From Flaccisagitta enflata (Eukaryota > Chaetognatha > Sagittoidea > Aphragmophora), in contig OZ231126.1 of NCBI GenBank assembly GCA_965153355.1, forward strand, positions 75,206,001 through 75,270,000: 64,000 nucleotides of DNA, written 5' to 3'. The notes under the pieces are model-generated. The model was not told where the DNA came from. It searched no databases and was given only the letters and a program-made list of their open reading frames with translations. Positions 1-12,559 of this stretch are shown here, piece after piece (position 1 is the first letter of the stretch; every line of letters starts with the position of its first letter). A program made the translations under genes and the position numbers.

Positions 1-1605
1 AGACCAGACTTAGACCAGACTTAGACCAGACTTAGACCAGACTTAGACCAGACTTAGACCAGACTTAGACCAGACTTAGACCAGACTTAAACCAGACTAA
101 GACCAGACTAAGACCAGACTTAGACCAGACTTAGACCAGACTTAGACCAGACTTAGACCAGACTTAGACCAGACTTAGACCAGACTTAGACCAGACTTAG
201 ACCAGACTTAGACCAGACTTAGACCAGACTTAAACCAGACTAAGACCAGACTAAGACCAGACTTAGACCAGACTTAGACCAGACTTAGACCAGACTTAGA
301 CCAGACTTAGACCAGACTTAGACCAGACTTAGACCAGACTTAGACCAGACTTAGACCAGACTTAGACCAGACTTAAACCAGACTAAGACCAGACTAAGAC
401 CAGACTTAAACCAGACTTAGACCAGACTTAGACCAGACTTAGACCAGACTTAGACCAGACTTAGACCAGACTTAGACCAGACTTAGACCAGACTTAGACC
501 AGACTTAGACCAGACTTAGACCAGACTAAGACCAGACTTAGACCAGACTTAGACCAGACTAAGACCAGACTTAGACCAGACTAAGACCAGACTTAGACCA
601 GACTTAGACCAGACTAAGACCAGACTTAGACCAACCTTAGACCAGACTTAGACCAGACTTAGACCAGACTTAGACCAGACTTAGACCAGACTTAGACCAG
701 ACATAGACCAGACTTAGACCAGACTTAGACCAGACTAAGACCAGACTAAGACCAGACTAAGACCAGACTTAGACCAACCTTAGACCAGACTTAGACCAGA
801 CTTAGACCAGACTTAGACCAGACTTAGACCAGACTTAGACCAGACTTAGACCAGACTTAAATCAGACTTAGACCAGACTTAGACCAGACTTAGACCAGAC
901 TTAGACCAGACTTAGACCAGACTAAGACCAGACTTAGACCAGACTTAGACCAGACTTAGACCAGACTAAGACCAGACTAAGACCAGACTTAGACCAGACT
1001 TAGACCAGACTTAGACCAGACTTTGACCAGTCTTAGACCAGACATAGACCAGACTTAGACCAGACTTAGACCAGATTTAGACCAGACTTAGACCAGACTT
1101 AGACCAGACTTAGACCAGACTTAGACCAGACTTAGACCAGACTTAGACCAGACTTAGACCGGACTAAGACCGGACTTAAACCAGACTTAGACCAGACTTA
1201 GACCAGACTTAGACCAGACTAAGACCAGACTAAGACCAGACTTAGACCAGACTTAGACCAGACTTAGACCAGACTTAGACCAGACTTAGACCAGACTTAG
1301 ACCAGACTTAGACCAGACTTAGACCAGACTTAGACCAGACTTAGACCAGACTTAGACCAGACTTAGACCAGACTTAGACCAGACTAAGACCAGACTTAGA
1401 CCAGACATAGACCAGACTAAGACCAGACTAAGACCAGACTTAAACCAGACTTAGACCAGACTTAGACCAGACTTAGACCAGACTTAGACCAGACTAAGAC
1501 CAGAATAAGACCAGACTAAGACCAGACTTAGACCAGACTTAGACCAGACTTAGACCAGACTTAGACCAGACTTCGACCAGACTTAGACCAGACTTAGACC
1601 AGACT
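1..1605. repeat. 11-bp satellite array (AGACCAGACTT)n
   Basis: About 146 head-to-tail copies of the 11-mer AGACCAGACTT run from the window edge to about 1605. Variants (TAAGACC, TTAAACC, ACATAGACC) are interspersed. In the first 400 bases the variant TTAAACC recurs at 88, 231 and 374, exactly 143 bases (13 units) apart, so a higher-order repeat exists. The array passes directly into a terminus of the hairpin-ended repeat family at 1606-1742. The left end lies outside the window. Confidence 0.97.
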
Positions 1606-1742
1606 TTAAAAAATGACTCAAAATAACTCCAGATAACCCAAAATGACCAAAAACGACGCAAAAAAGCTAAGTGTTACGGACCGACCGACAGACCGACCGA
1701 CCGACCAACGGAGCGGGTTGTAGAGTCGCGTGTACGCGACTA
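1606..1742. repeat. terminus of hairpin-ended dispersed element
   Basis: The satellite gives way to loosely repeated AAATGACC-like words, then a GGACCGACCGAC array, then GTAGAGTCGCGTG and ACGCGACT. The last part forms a palindrome of the type AGTCGCGTGCACGCGACT seen at many other places in the window. The order body, GGAC array, hairpin matches the copies near 7380, 26690 and 34600. Confidence 0.7.
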
Positions 1743-3269
1743 AAAACTCAAGCAAAGTCAAGTTTGAGGGATGCGTCCTGAGTGTGTGTGCCTCTTTTGG
1801 GGTTCGAAGATATGACGGGAGATGAGACGTCGCTGGTACTCCTAAATATATCATCTCGAAAAAAGATCTTGAAAACTAACATTCAACTACTTTGGAAGAG
1901 CTCCATTGATGTTGATTTAACTTACCTCCCTCAGCATAGTGTGTGTTAAGCTAAGAAAGTCACTATGGAGTGGTTATAAATAGAACAAGGCCGGATACAC
2001 GGCTATCCCAGTCGCGTGTAGGTGGGCAGGGGCCATAATTGAGGTCAGTGGAACATTTGGGCAGGAGCAATAAGGCCAAAACCCCTATTAACGCCAAAAA
2101 AGTAAAGTGTGACGGACCGACGGACAGACCGACGGACGGACGGACCGACAGACCGACGGACGGATGGACCGACAAAGCGGGGTGTAGAGTCGCGTACAAA
2201 ATAAAATCCTGTCAGAATCAAAATCTTTGCTGCAAATCATTTAACTCCCATAGTGACAAGGGATTTAAAAAAGACCTACAATCAATTCTATGATTAATTG
2301 AGGTACTCTGGCTTAAATTTCATAGACCTGGGTCACTTCTAAGTATGGTTTACTTTCTATGGTACAAGTCCGGATAATTTTGCACACCCTGTTAGGAGCA
2401 AACCTCTTTCAAAGTGTGAAAGAGAATTCGAAAGTGACAGGAGGAACTCTTTATCAGCTGACAGACGGATCAACTTTCCAACAATCATCTACTGAGGATC
2501 CACGGACCCATTTGCTGAAGGAAAAGAGAAAAAAAAAGAAAGAAAATGGGGGCTTTGGAGGTCGAAATTGATTTTTTTACCGGTCTTTTTTTTTTTTTTT
2601 TTTTTTTGCAGACGAAATGAAAAGACAGCAATAGACTTTGTTGTAAAGTAAAAGGGCACGTATTAGTTTTAGCAGAATGTGAGGTAAGCCGGAGGGGCGG
2701 ATGTACTCTCATATATTGAAGGAGATAAGTGAATGTCAAAACCCTCACTGATATTGCCGTATCCAATATCTTTGAGCTTTGAGCTTTGATGGACACATTC
2801 TGTAAAGCTGACAGAGGGTTTTTTCTTCTTTATACTCCGGATTTACTAAAAAAGCGTTTGTTCTTGTCGCATGGAAATGGCAATGCATGGAAATACTGTT
2901 GAACCCCGCGATATTGGATGTCAAGGAGCCAGCATATTCTATCCGTTGTGGCCTGATTTCCAATATCGTCATCTCGAAATATAAGAATAGATAATATGCA
3001 GGGTCCAAGATTGCATATCTGCTATAGATTGAATTCTGTAACTCTCGGGTCTGTTTTAGAGGGGCGTAACTGCCAAAAAAAAGGACAAAAAAAAAAAAAG
3101 CAAAACAACAAAAAAACATATAAAACGCAACACCGGTATATGTCTGTCTGTATGACTGTACAGCTTGTAACACGGTTTTCATTTCAAACGTTCATCTTTT
3201 AACTCCTGCCATCGGCGCGGGTTCATCAATTTCTCATTCATTTTGGTCCCGCATAAATAAAAAGGTTTA
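1743..3269. repeat. left copy of a direct repeat 60.7 kb apart
   Basis: From ACTCAAGCAAAGTCAAG onward this segment matches 62448-64000 in the same orientation to the end of the window, with few substitutions. The left copy lacks about 40 bases present at 62888-62930, just after the GTAGAGTCGCGTA hairpin. The match ends only because the window ends. It contains a truncated hairpin-ended element (1985-2200). No protein-coding signal is evident. Confidence 0.92.
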
Positions 3270-4590
3270 TGGCCAATTTTTGGAATACGTAACACTAATC
3301 TTTTATTTCCAGACGTCAATTTGTCAATTATTTCCATATTTCCTCAACGGTTTTACTTTCTCTTTCTCTCGAGAATAAGCTCATTGTTTACATCATTTCC
3401 ATGAGATTAGGACGCGATGATGGGGAAAGTTGGGAAAATAAAACTATCAAATGACAGCCTCATGATCAGATCATGGATAGAGAAGTCTTCATTATCATCA
3501 TGATGTTGATCAAGGTGTTATTTTCCTTTTAGTGCGTCTGATTTACCGATCCAGAAAAAAAGAAAATTGTTGCCTAATCCTTTTAACCGTTCCCGTTCCC
3601 GTTTTTATCGGATGGAAACATTGTTTCCACCTTTTTTTTCTAGATTTGATAGACCTTATTGGATGAACTTATGTCTATCAAAGTTCTTCAATGAAAGACA
3701 TAAGTTCATCGATTATTTCCATTCGTGACGTCACAAGTTTATAGCTAAATCTATGCCAGTTTGTGTGATGAGGGGACGTGGTACATGGTTCTAGAGCGGA
3801 ATTTAAGAAAAAAACATTGCACTCTCGGCCACTTCCTTTCTTCTTCAAAATGTCTGATAAGCCCCTCACCACCACCATCGCCACACTTCTTATCTTGTCT
3901 TCCCAACCACCATTTATAATTCGAAATGAGAGCACATTGTCTTCCATGATTATTTTATATGATACACTTGATGAAGCTTTTATCGCTAGACAATCTATTT
4001 TCCCCGTGTTTGGTATCAAGCTGGGTTTTTTTCCTTCTTAACTCGATAATTGGCTTGTATCTTTATGGCTTCGTCTCTTTTTTTCTTTTTGCCGGTGGAA
4101 ACTGAATGATCTTTAGTAACGTATAACTCGGTTATCTCCATGAAACGTCAAATGGCTTGTGCAATTTCGGTACCATGCCATAAATCAGCGGCATATGGCT
4201 TGTACAATGCCATTAACATTCCATCAATCAGCGGAGAAAAACGGCAAAGTCTGCTATTATCGGGGGAGATTCCAAAGCGTGAAAAAAAAACAAGCGTTTT
4301 TTTTTTCTTTTGTAAGCGCTCTTTTCTCAATTCCAAATTTTGACATGTTTTGTTCTGGTTTGAACATATTTAGGTAACTTTCAGGAATCGACGGGCTGAA
4401 TATTTGAACATTAACATTTTATTACATTTATGGGTTGTTGTTTTTTTTAGGGGGGGGGGCGGGGCGGACTTTTTCCGATGTCCCAGTTTACCAAGGCCAA
4501 GACGTGTACCTGAACACGTCTGTTAGATATGTCCTCAAAGAAATTGGAGAATTGAAAGAGAAATTGCGTTTCGAGAAATTGTTTAACCTT
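2300..4590. other. non-coding stretch
   Basis: AT-rich sequence with poly-T and poly-A runs (for example 2584-2607). Opposed open frames at 3678-4041 exist on both strands but show no recognisable domain, biased composition or splice context. I see no gene here. Confidence 0.6.
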
Positions 4591-5146
4591 CCATCTTGGC
4601 CATAAATATAAGAACAGCTTTAAAGTGACTTAACTCGCTTAACTTTAATCGTAGAGAGATGATTTTTTTTCTTCAAAATTTGCATCCTTGAAAAATCTAT
4701 CAAAAGAGACCAAGCTGGTTCCTGTATCTTTATTCATTTAGAAATGAGAGCCAAATGAATAAAACATTTGCTTTTTGCAAGTGTGGTCGGGCAAATCTTT
4801 CTGCGCCAAATATACTGTAAGATCGACAAGTTAAGCGCGTCTAGGGTTAGCACTCATCAATTTGGATCTCAATCCAATTGAGAACTCATAGACGAAAAAC
4901 CTGCAGAAACAGGGGAAAACAACATGCAAAGCAGGGCTGAAATGAATCGCATAAATGGTTTGAAATAACATCACTCCGGAGTACCTCCAGTCTCTCTATG
5001 AGTCAATGCCAAAGTTAATGCAGGCGATGGTGGATACGCAACATGGTCATACTAAATAATAGATGCAGTCTGATATGTTTGCTGCTCACTTCTAGTCAAT
5101 AAATCAACTTATACACCTACTGTCCTTATATAAATGGCCAGGATGG
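4591..5146. mobile_element. MITE-like element, TIR CCATCTTGGCCATAAATATA
   Basis: A 556-bp element starts with CCATCTTGGCCATAAATATA and ends with the inverted counterpart TATAAATGGCCAGGATGG. A second copy in the opposite orientation is at 29460-30024. The two share internal sequence including a run on contrasting Fe-like words such as GACCAAGCTGGTTCCTGT and CTGATATGTTTGCTGCTCAC. No open frame of note, so it is non-autonomous. Confidence 0.8.
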
Positions 5147-5261
5147 TACCTATTTACCAAGTACTTAGCAAGTTACCTTGAGGTACACCCTGCCAGAGAT
5201 ATGCAAGAACGCATCTGAAAATCGAAACCTCTTGAACTCTGTATTTTATCTCGGCATGACT

Positions 5262-5440
5262 GATGGATAGGTGGCTAGATGGATGGATGGATGAAAAGCT
5301 GGATGGATAAACGGATGGATGATTGTACGGATGAATGGATGGATAAATGAATAGACGGACGGATGTATAAATGGATGGATAGGTGGATGGACGTATGCCT
5401 GGATGGGCGATGGATAAATGGACGGACATGGCCATGTGTT
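5262..5440. repeat. degenerate (GGAT)n microsatellite
   Basis: Imperfect GGATGGATGGAT units with interruptions. They create spurious frames rich in Met-Asp-Gly-Trp on one strand and His-Pro-Ser on the other. Confidence 0.85.
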
Positions 5441-5699
5441 TACAATCGTAGAAACGCGATGCTGTACTTAAAAGCGGGAATCTCGGTAATGACACATTCT
5501 TACGATATTGTTCATTTTTCATGGGAGAGAGAGGAGGAAATTAAAAGACCTTGGGTTCTCAATAACAACTTAATCTTGATGTAACTAATTGACCAATGAC
5601 ATTTTTCCCCTCCTCCATCGTTGCTTTTTAACCAGGCCTGTATAGTTGTATAGTTCCTCCCCCCGTGGGGGTTGGGGGGGGGGAGGAAATCAAAGGGTC

Positions 5700-7230
5700 T
5701 GGAGATGAGGAAGGAAATCAAAGAGAGAAAAAAAAAGAAAAGAAAATTTGGGGAAAATATAACTTATGACAGTACCAAATCATAAAAACTAGTGAGTAAA
5801 ACAAAATTCAACATCATTTAAACTTTAACTACACTGTTTTATAGCTTTATGGGGAAGAAAATCATAGATTTTAAAATGCAACGTGTTGCATCCTGGGGAA
5901 GAAAATCAAAGGCAGGGGGGGGGGGGAAATCAAAAGCGACTCAATTATATACACCCCTGCTTTTAACCATAAGAGCAACAAAAATGGCCGTTTTTTGAAA
6001 GGATTTTTTTCTTTTTCTAAAATGTATTTTGTATTTTTGTGTCAAAATTTCATTGGTTTGGGTTCAATACTTAGTCAACATCAATTTGAAGTAAAACAAG
6101 CATTTACAGATGATGCTAAATCTATTCTATGTTTGCTGAAATTGATTTTCGTTTTTTAATGATTTGAGCTACTAATGCTTTATTGGACTAATACTGTTTA
6201 GGAAAAATTTTTGGCAGCACTTATGGTTGATGATATATTTTCCCCCATATGTGCTCAAAACTGATTGTTTTTGGTTATTTTTGTATTCATGCTAACTAGA
6301 ACAAACGAGAAAAACAATCCTCATTCCAATCAATTCAATTTAGGGACCGCGAGTTTGGTTTGTTTATCACAACTAAGAGGTGGTTGTGGTAATGATACAA
6401 GATTTTGGTCATTTTGGCTGAAAAATTGGGCTACTTCTCTGTTTACAAATCTGACTAAAAATCCATGAGATTGTAAGACTAGAGCTCAAGAGCTAACCAG
6501 CGGTGCAATCTGCATGTTTCTATCATTTTTTTGTAAAATCTGAGAGCATTTCAAAGATGGAGGGGTAGGAGAAATAAGAAATCCTTTTTTTGCCATTTTT
6601 CAAAGTACGTGATCAACCTCAAACTAATGGCATTTCTAAACGGTTTGGTGCATAGAGATGAGATTGTACTCAGATTGTAGATTTTTCAATGAAGATTAAA
6701 ATGCTCATAGATATTGTTTACTGATTGAAACGAGAAGTAGAGATATCTCACTTTAAAGGTGCTGCTAAACATATTTCCTAGATAGTATGAAAGATATTCT
6801 TAAGATATGAAGTATTTTTTAACCGAGACTGATTGGGCATTTGTAGCCCAATCCATTAAGAAAGGAGAGCAAATCAAACAAAAACAATTTCCATAAATGA
6901 AGGTTGAATTAAGCCCTGGCTGTATATGCACATCTTGATTCAAATGAATATCGCAAACAAAATATTTTGCTCAGACCAATGAAATTTTGACAAAACAAGG
7001 CCAACACCTATAAATCAGATGTTAAAAGACTTAATCGTTTAATTCAACTAACAGCAAAAGATATAAATAGTAAAAAGTATCTCCAACTATCAATGGATAA
7101 GTAAACCTGGACTGTGGACCAGGCAAGATTTGTACTTAAAGTCAACACATGGTCTTGGCGGGTTTAGAGGCTTCCCATCACCCTTGCTATTAACCATACC
7201 AAAACATAGAGGAGATAGTAGGAAAATAGG
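5700..7230. other. non-coding stretch with decayed repeats
   Basis: AT-rich. 6248-6475 matches 20212-20412 (see that entry). 6050-7000 shares words with the intron element at 38976-39553, such as ACATCAATTTGAAGTAAAAC and CCAATGAAATTTTGAC. No gene seen. Confidence 0.6.
6248..6475. repeat. dispersed repeat, copy 1
   Basis: Matches 20212-20412 in the same orientation, sharing CTAACTAGAACAAA, GCGAGTTTGGTTTGTT, AAGAGGTGGTTGTG and ATCTGACTAAAAATCC. The copies differ by small indels. No coding potential or clear terminal repeats. Confidence 0.75.
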
Positions 7231-7382
7231 AGAATAAATCATAAAAAGTTTACTCTTAAATGACTTAAATTGACTTCAAGAAATAGAATTGATAAAGAAA
7301 TCAAAAGTATGACAGACAGACCAACAGACGGACGGACGGACGGACGGACACAGCGGGGTGTAGAGTCGCGTGCACGCGACAA
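7230..7382. repeat. hairpin-ended element terminus
   Basis: An AAATGACTT-like body, then a (GGAC)n array at 7322-7350, then AGCGGGGTGTAGAG and the palindrome GTCGCGTGCACGCGAC at its end. Same arrangement as at 26681 and 34590, opposite orientation. Confidence 0.75.
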
Positions 7383-7632
7383 GAAATGTGATACTGTACA
7401 TTTAGTTGCAATTACAGATGAGGGAAGAAAAAGAAGAACAAAGGAGGAGGAGAAGAAAATTGAGAAAATGAAAGCTGCGCTTATAAGCAATTGTCAACCC
7501 ACCGCAGCGGGAACAATAACAGCGGGAAATATAAGTTGACTTATAACGTTGTTGATTTCATAAACTTAAACCAAACAAACTGAAGCAAGCGATCATGAGT
7601 TGGTCGAGATAACTTCCGCTGTACGGCACCGT

Positions 7633-8074
7633 ATACACTTTTTTTTTTATAAGAGACCAGTTTATAAGAGACATGAGCCTGAGATTTGCCGAAATTTTAA
7701 GAACAAAATAAGAAAATGCCCAGGCTGAGATTAAGCTCCGGCTATTTTCAAAAAACAATTTTATTCAAGGTTCTTATCTAAAGCATGAATTTAATTCAAA
7801 TTTTTCAGAAATATAGGTTGTTTATCTTCATAAAAAAAAACCTCCTTTTCTTAGTTTGCCTATGAAATCTAGCATTATATTAAAAAAAATATAACAATTT
7901 AATCAAGTTTAAGATACAACTGCTCTAAATAAGGTATTTTCATACAATTTAAATATTTATGAACATTGAACAAATTAAGAACACTTTAAGAGAATTTCAG
8001 GCTGAAAACAGACAAAAATTTAAGAACACCCAGGCTGAGTTCAAAAAAGCTGTCTCTTATAAAAAAAAAGTGTA
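7633..8074. mobile_element. MITE-like element, TIR ATACACTTTTTTTTTTATAA
   Basis: A 442-bp segment begins with ATACACTTTTTTTTTTATAA followed by GAGAC, and ends with the inverted GTCTCTTATAAAAAAAAAGT then GTA. The inner parts also pair: CAGGCTGAGATT near 7720 and CCCAGGCTGAGTT near 8030. AT-rich with no coding frame. Confidence 0.75.
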
Positions 8075-8900
8075 GCAGCTATTTTTGGGCTGGCGTCATA
8101 TATGATATGAGGACAGCTCCAAAAATACCGAAACTAATGTTTATAACTGTTGGAAAATTGGTCATTTTTGTTGCACTTATGGTCAGGCGCGTACTCGCAT
8201 CTCTTGAAGTTCTGTCCATCCCTTGTCACTTGTCCCTTTGATCATCATGTCCGACGCGCTTCTTTAGGAAACTTTTGTGCCCATAAGTTATGTTTGTTAG
8301 GTATGTGGGTGGATATGTCTGTTGGTACATAGGCTTAGGACAGAAAAAATGGCGAGGGACGTTCCCTGGCACTTTTAAATCCGACGCTAGGCTAAGAGTA
8401 AGACCGACAGAGAATATACCATTTTTAGTCGCGGACACGCTACTGTAGAACTTGCCTTGTCAGTCTGTCGGTCATGTCACGTCACGTTTCTGTTTTACGC
8501 CCCTACCCACCCGTCCGTGACCTTGTTCTTCAGTAAAGAAATAAAGATTTGAAATCTAAGACCGATGCCAGTCTACGACTCTTGGCCTTGTCTTACGTCC
8601 GTGATTTGTAATGCGATTTGTCTACGTTTTTGTTTTCAAAACAGTTTTCAAGGTTTACTCTTTATGTCTCAGGAGGCCTTTTTTGGTTACTGCGCACCGT
8701 GTATAGTCAAGTTCGACTTTGAGCACTGACTTCGTTATTCATTGTCATTCCCTCAGTCCATTTAGATATAGGGCACCAATAAATAAATAACGCGACGAAT
8801 CAAAGCTTTATATTCTTTAGATAGTGTCGCATGAAAATTGGATCAAACAGGATGCCATTTAGGTTTTTGTTTTGGTTAGGATACTTGTCGGAGACGTCCC
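8075..8900. other. non-coding stretch
   Basis: Mixed-composition sequence. The short frames here lack domain signals. I see nothing definable. Confidence 0.5.
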
Positions 8901-8917
8901 TAAAGTTAGCCGCCACC

Positions 8918-9156
8918 ACCTCCGTCTCCTCCTCCACCACCACCTCCGTCTCCTCCTCCTCCTCCACCACCACCTCCGTCTCCTCCTCCACCACCACCTC
9001 CGTCTCCTCCTCCACCACCACCTCCGTCTCCTCCTCCACCACCACCTCCGTCTCCTCCTCCACCACCGCCTCCGTCTCCTCCTCCACCACCGCCTCCGTC
9101 TCCTCCTCCACCACCACCTCCGTCTCCTCCTCCTCCTCCTCCACCGCCTCCTTTTC
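8918..9156. repeat. 24-bp GC-rich minisatellite
   Basis: About ten units of CTCCGTCTCCTCCTCCACCA plus CCAC, with A/G variants and a few extra CTC triplets. All indels are multiples of three, so five reading frames stay open for over 100 codons (Ser/Thr, Leu/His, Glu/Val, Arg/Trp, Gly/Asp repeats). No start, splice or conserved context makes any of them a credible protein. Confidence 0.92.
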
Positions 9157-9249
9157 CTCCTTTTAATGTCAGTTCTCTTTGGGTCCGGATTCTTGGTCTT
9201 GTGCCACATTTGTTTCTGATGTCGTTTATCTCAAAAACATTCTCTCCCA

Positions 9250-10175
9250 TTGATGGCGTATACTTGTTTTGTTCTATCTCTTTGGCCTCTCTCTCTCTCT
9301 CTCTCTCTGTCTCTCTGTCTCTCTCTCTCTTTGCGAAAGAAATTGCAATTTGGCAGCGAGAGCAATGGTAAGGTTAGTTTGAAGCTAACGAGAAAAGTTG
9401 CCTTCACCATAAATCATACACCAGCCACCGCCTACCACAACTAACCGCAATTCACCACACCCTACCTCAAAACATTGTCAACCTACCGATAAAAAACCAC
9501 AATTAGCCACAACCGACAGTAATTTACCGAAAAGAACATCAATTATGAATGCATCAACCACAACCAATTGTTGTCAAGCGTTATAACTTAGCAATATCGT
9601 AATATCAGCCACAATTTACCATGAAGAACAACAGTAAATTTGATGCAAAAATGACGAAAATTTCACCTTATCTTTCTCTTAAACTGCCTGTTCAAAATTA
9701 AATCAATGCACCAATCCCAAAAACAACCTACTAAAAACCATCTACTATCGACCCACAACTCATATATGACGGCTTGCATCTGAAGGTGGAATTTGAAGGG
9801 TCACTGAAGATTGAAAATAAAAAACTCATTTCATCAAAACTGATAAAACTACTTTGTAGTAGTATTTTAACTATGTCATCTGTGAAAATTTGAATGCAAA
9901 ATTATAATTTCTTAATGAATTATAGCAAAAATTAATGAAAAAAATTAATTATTTTCATTTTTCAGCTTTGAACTCCTATTTGGGCATCATAACTTTATCC
10001 GATTTGGATGAAATTTTACATGGAGGCAGTCCATAGTATGAAGTATCTCCAGTAAAAATTTTGTCCAAATCGGTCAGCATTAAGGGGGGTAACGACATTC
10101 TTTTTTCTTTTTAAAATTGCGAAAAAAACGTTTTTTTCGCTTTTAGGTACCTAAAAATTTCCAGATGTTTCAATC

Positions 10176-10180
<5 letters not shown>
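9250..10180. other. non-coding stretch
   Basis: A short (CT)n at 9286-9334, a loose CCACAACTAACC-type word repeat at 9420-9560, then AT-rich sequence. No gene seen. Confidence 0.55.

Positions 10181-10181
<1 letters not shown>

Positions 10182-10270
<89 letters not shown>
10182..10270. repeat. (CT)n microsatellite
   Basis: About 45 CT dinucleotides, followed at 10320-10440 by degenerate CTGT repeats. Confidence 0.97.
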
Positions 10271-10271
<1 letters not shown>

Positions 10272-10508
10272 ATACACCGAATATTTACCGATGCTTGCCT
10301 TTCTGTTTTGAACATTTTTTCTGTCTGTCTGTCTGTCTTCTGTCTGTCTGTCTATATGTCTGACTGTCTGTCTGTCTCTTTTGACTCTGACGGTCCTTTG
10401 GTCTGCCTTTCAGTCTGACTAACTCTGTCTGTCTCTCTCTCTCTGTTTAATTCCGTGTTCCTGTTCATACCAGAAAAAAATGTCGATTTTGGAGGGTGAC
10501 TAGTGGCT

Positions 10509-10650
10509 GGGCCAAATTATATCTTTGCATAGAAAACGAAAAAATGGAAAAATGAAAAACATAGCCGCCTTCCAAATTCGATTGCGGAGAGGGCTATGTT
10601 TTTGGAAATGCAAAATATGAGATTTTGTAGCCGTAATATAATTTGGCCCA
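10509..10650. mobile_element. fold-back element, TIR GGGCCAAATTATAT
   Basis: GGGCCAAATTATAT pairs with ATATAATTTGGCCC 140 bases away. Inside, AAAAACATAGCC pairs with GGCTATGTTTTT. The whole 142 bp can fold into one imperfect hairpin, so it is MITE-like or a structured solo repeat. Confidence 0.7.
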
Positions 10651-10659
10651 CTGAAAATA

Positions 10660-12400
10660 ATTTTTTCTAAGAATCTCAATCTCGCTCATTTTTCAATGGA
10701 TTTCCGTCATTCTGACTAAGTAAATGGAATTCTGGCTGTTTTTTCAGGTGGAACGATATTACTAGGTGTTACTGCATTAATCCCATGCATCCAGGCAACT
10801 TTTTGCTGTCATACCGAGTTAAAATCCTTGTTTTTTGTACATCTTTTTGCGAAATACAAATTAACTTTGTGACCGCATATCGCAACCAATACAACAAAAT
10901 TCTGTCAGTAAGCGTCAATTCTGGTCCATAAAGGCCCTAACATATATGCATCGGTATGTGAATAGCACGTCCAAACAAAAAAAAATAATGAAAACATACA
11001 TGCCTTAGAAGAAAAACAGTTTGGGAGCCCATGTTGTTACCAAAATTGCAACACCGAATTTACGGTTTTTGTGTAATTTTTGTTCTTTTTTTGACATTTT
11101 CGCCCCATGTATCCAGTTAAAACACCCTTATATAGCCAGATGTACCCCGGGGGAGTACTTTAGGAACCCTTGAACACATATATGAGGTGTTGGGTGGCTT
11201 TCGGCAACTATATCATATGCAAAATCATGGTGACCCAAAGACTTTTTTGCTGAAAAGTTAGCCGTCATATCTCTTTTCACTCTTGGTTTCCACCTCCCTT
11301 CATAAATCATTTTGTGTTGTTTTGACTTTCTTCGACTTTGAGAAAATGTCAAAAACGGATTTTTTCGCTTCTTTGGATCTTAGTATTTTTTTGTTTTTTG
11401 TTTTTTATTTTTGTTTTTTTTTTGTTACTTTCAGGGGGGATTTCGTGTTTATGTGCGTAGATAAACAAGCGTATTTGAGGGTGCGATTGATTATTTGGAT
11501 AAAAGTCGAAGAATACCTTCGGCTTTTTGAGACCTAAGGCAGAATTGGATTTTCCCTTTTTCTCAAGAGGAGTTTGAGTAAGTTGATGCTTTTTTCAGGC
11601 TGAACAAGCCTATGCATGAAATTAACAGCTAAGAAAAAGCTAATTTTCCTCTTTCAGATGTCGCTAAGCAGAATTGTGTGCGATCAATAGTTTCGGAGCT
11701 ATGATTTTTAAAATATTTTTTTATTTTTTTGCATTTTTCGTTTGTTACCCAAAGATCATTTTTTTTTTATTGATCCTTAATCGGGCTCTATGTAGCATGA
11801 AAAAAGAGTCAATATGATGCTAGCTTACAAATCACTCGCATTTTAACCTTGCCTGCTCATGCTCTTTCTCTTTCTTTCTCTCTCTCTCTCTCTCTCCTTT
11901 TCTCCTAGCATTTACTTTTTTCCTACGACGATTAGCCGCCTTTATTGGTATTTGAGGGTACACTCATGTCGGTGATTGTGGATCTGTGTCATCTGTGGTG
12001 GGGTGGTACATATCTGTGTGAGTGTATATAAGTGCTAGCAAAGAAGTTTTATGAGAAGCTGAAATTAAGAAAACTGAACTATCCTGATGGCTGAGAAGAA
12101 GTTTGCAGTTTTGTTTTGCTTCAAATGGCGTTTTATGATGTGGTAATTTCCTCCATGTTGTCGACGCTTGCTTTTTTTTCCAATTTCTTTATCCGGTTTT
12201 TATCACTTGTTTTTTTATGGGAGTTTTTGAAAGTTTATGCCATAAACGACCCCTCACTAATCTCATGTTCTACCAGATATTTGGCGACTTGGCGTGACAA
12301 AGTTACTGAAAGAACCGACGTTCTGACGGACCCATGAACCAACAGACAATTCAACGTCGTTGGACGCATGAGAACTTGGATGTCTGCTAGATGGATTTTT
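10660..12400. other. non-coding stretch
   Basis: AT-rich with poly-T runs and a short CT tract at 11870-11897. Frames up to about 84 codons are phenylalanine-rich artefacts of poly-T. No gene seen. Confidence 0.55.
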
Positions 12401-12408
12401 TTTCTTTT

Positions 12409-12490
12409 CAGATGCGTCATCGCATCTCTATAAGAGGGTGTGTCTGTCCGTCTGTCAGTCCGTCCGTCTGTATGTATATCCATCATGCCT
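12409..12490. repeat. hairpin-ended element terminus, AGATG subfamily
   Basis: The hairpin AGATGCGTCATCGCATCT has a perfect 7-bp stem and is followed by CTATAAGAGGGTGTGTCTG and a degenerate GTCCGTCTGTC array. The layout equals that at 31353, with a different stem sequence from the AGTCG copies. Confidence 0.75.
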
Positions 12491-12559
12491 TTTCCAAAAA
12501 TCACGCAGATGACGAATCGAGTTTTCCAAATGGGCCTGGTTTGTTCTTTTTCCCGTTTT

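Noticed and set aside
1-1605. Telomere or CRISPR-like array
   Set aside because: Units are contiguous 11-mers without spacers and do not resemble a telomeric repeat; the array ends in dispersed-element sequence.
3678-4041. Opposed frames of 113 and 87 codons
   Set aside because: No recognisable motif, no splice partners, no second copy for comparison.
8800-9219. Five overlapping frames of over 110 codons
   Set aside because: All derive from one 24-bp minisatellite with triplet-sized indels; amino-acid content is purely repeat-driven.
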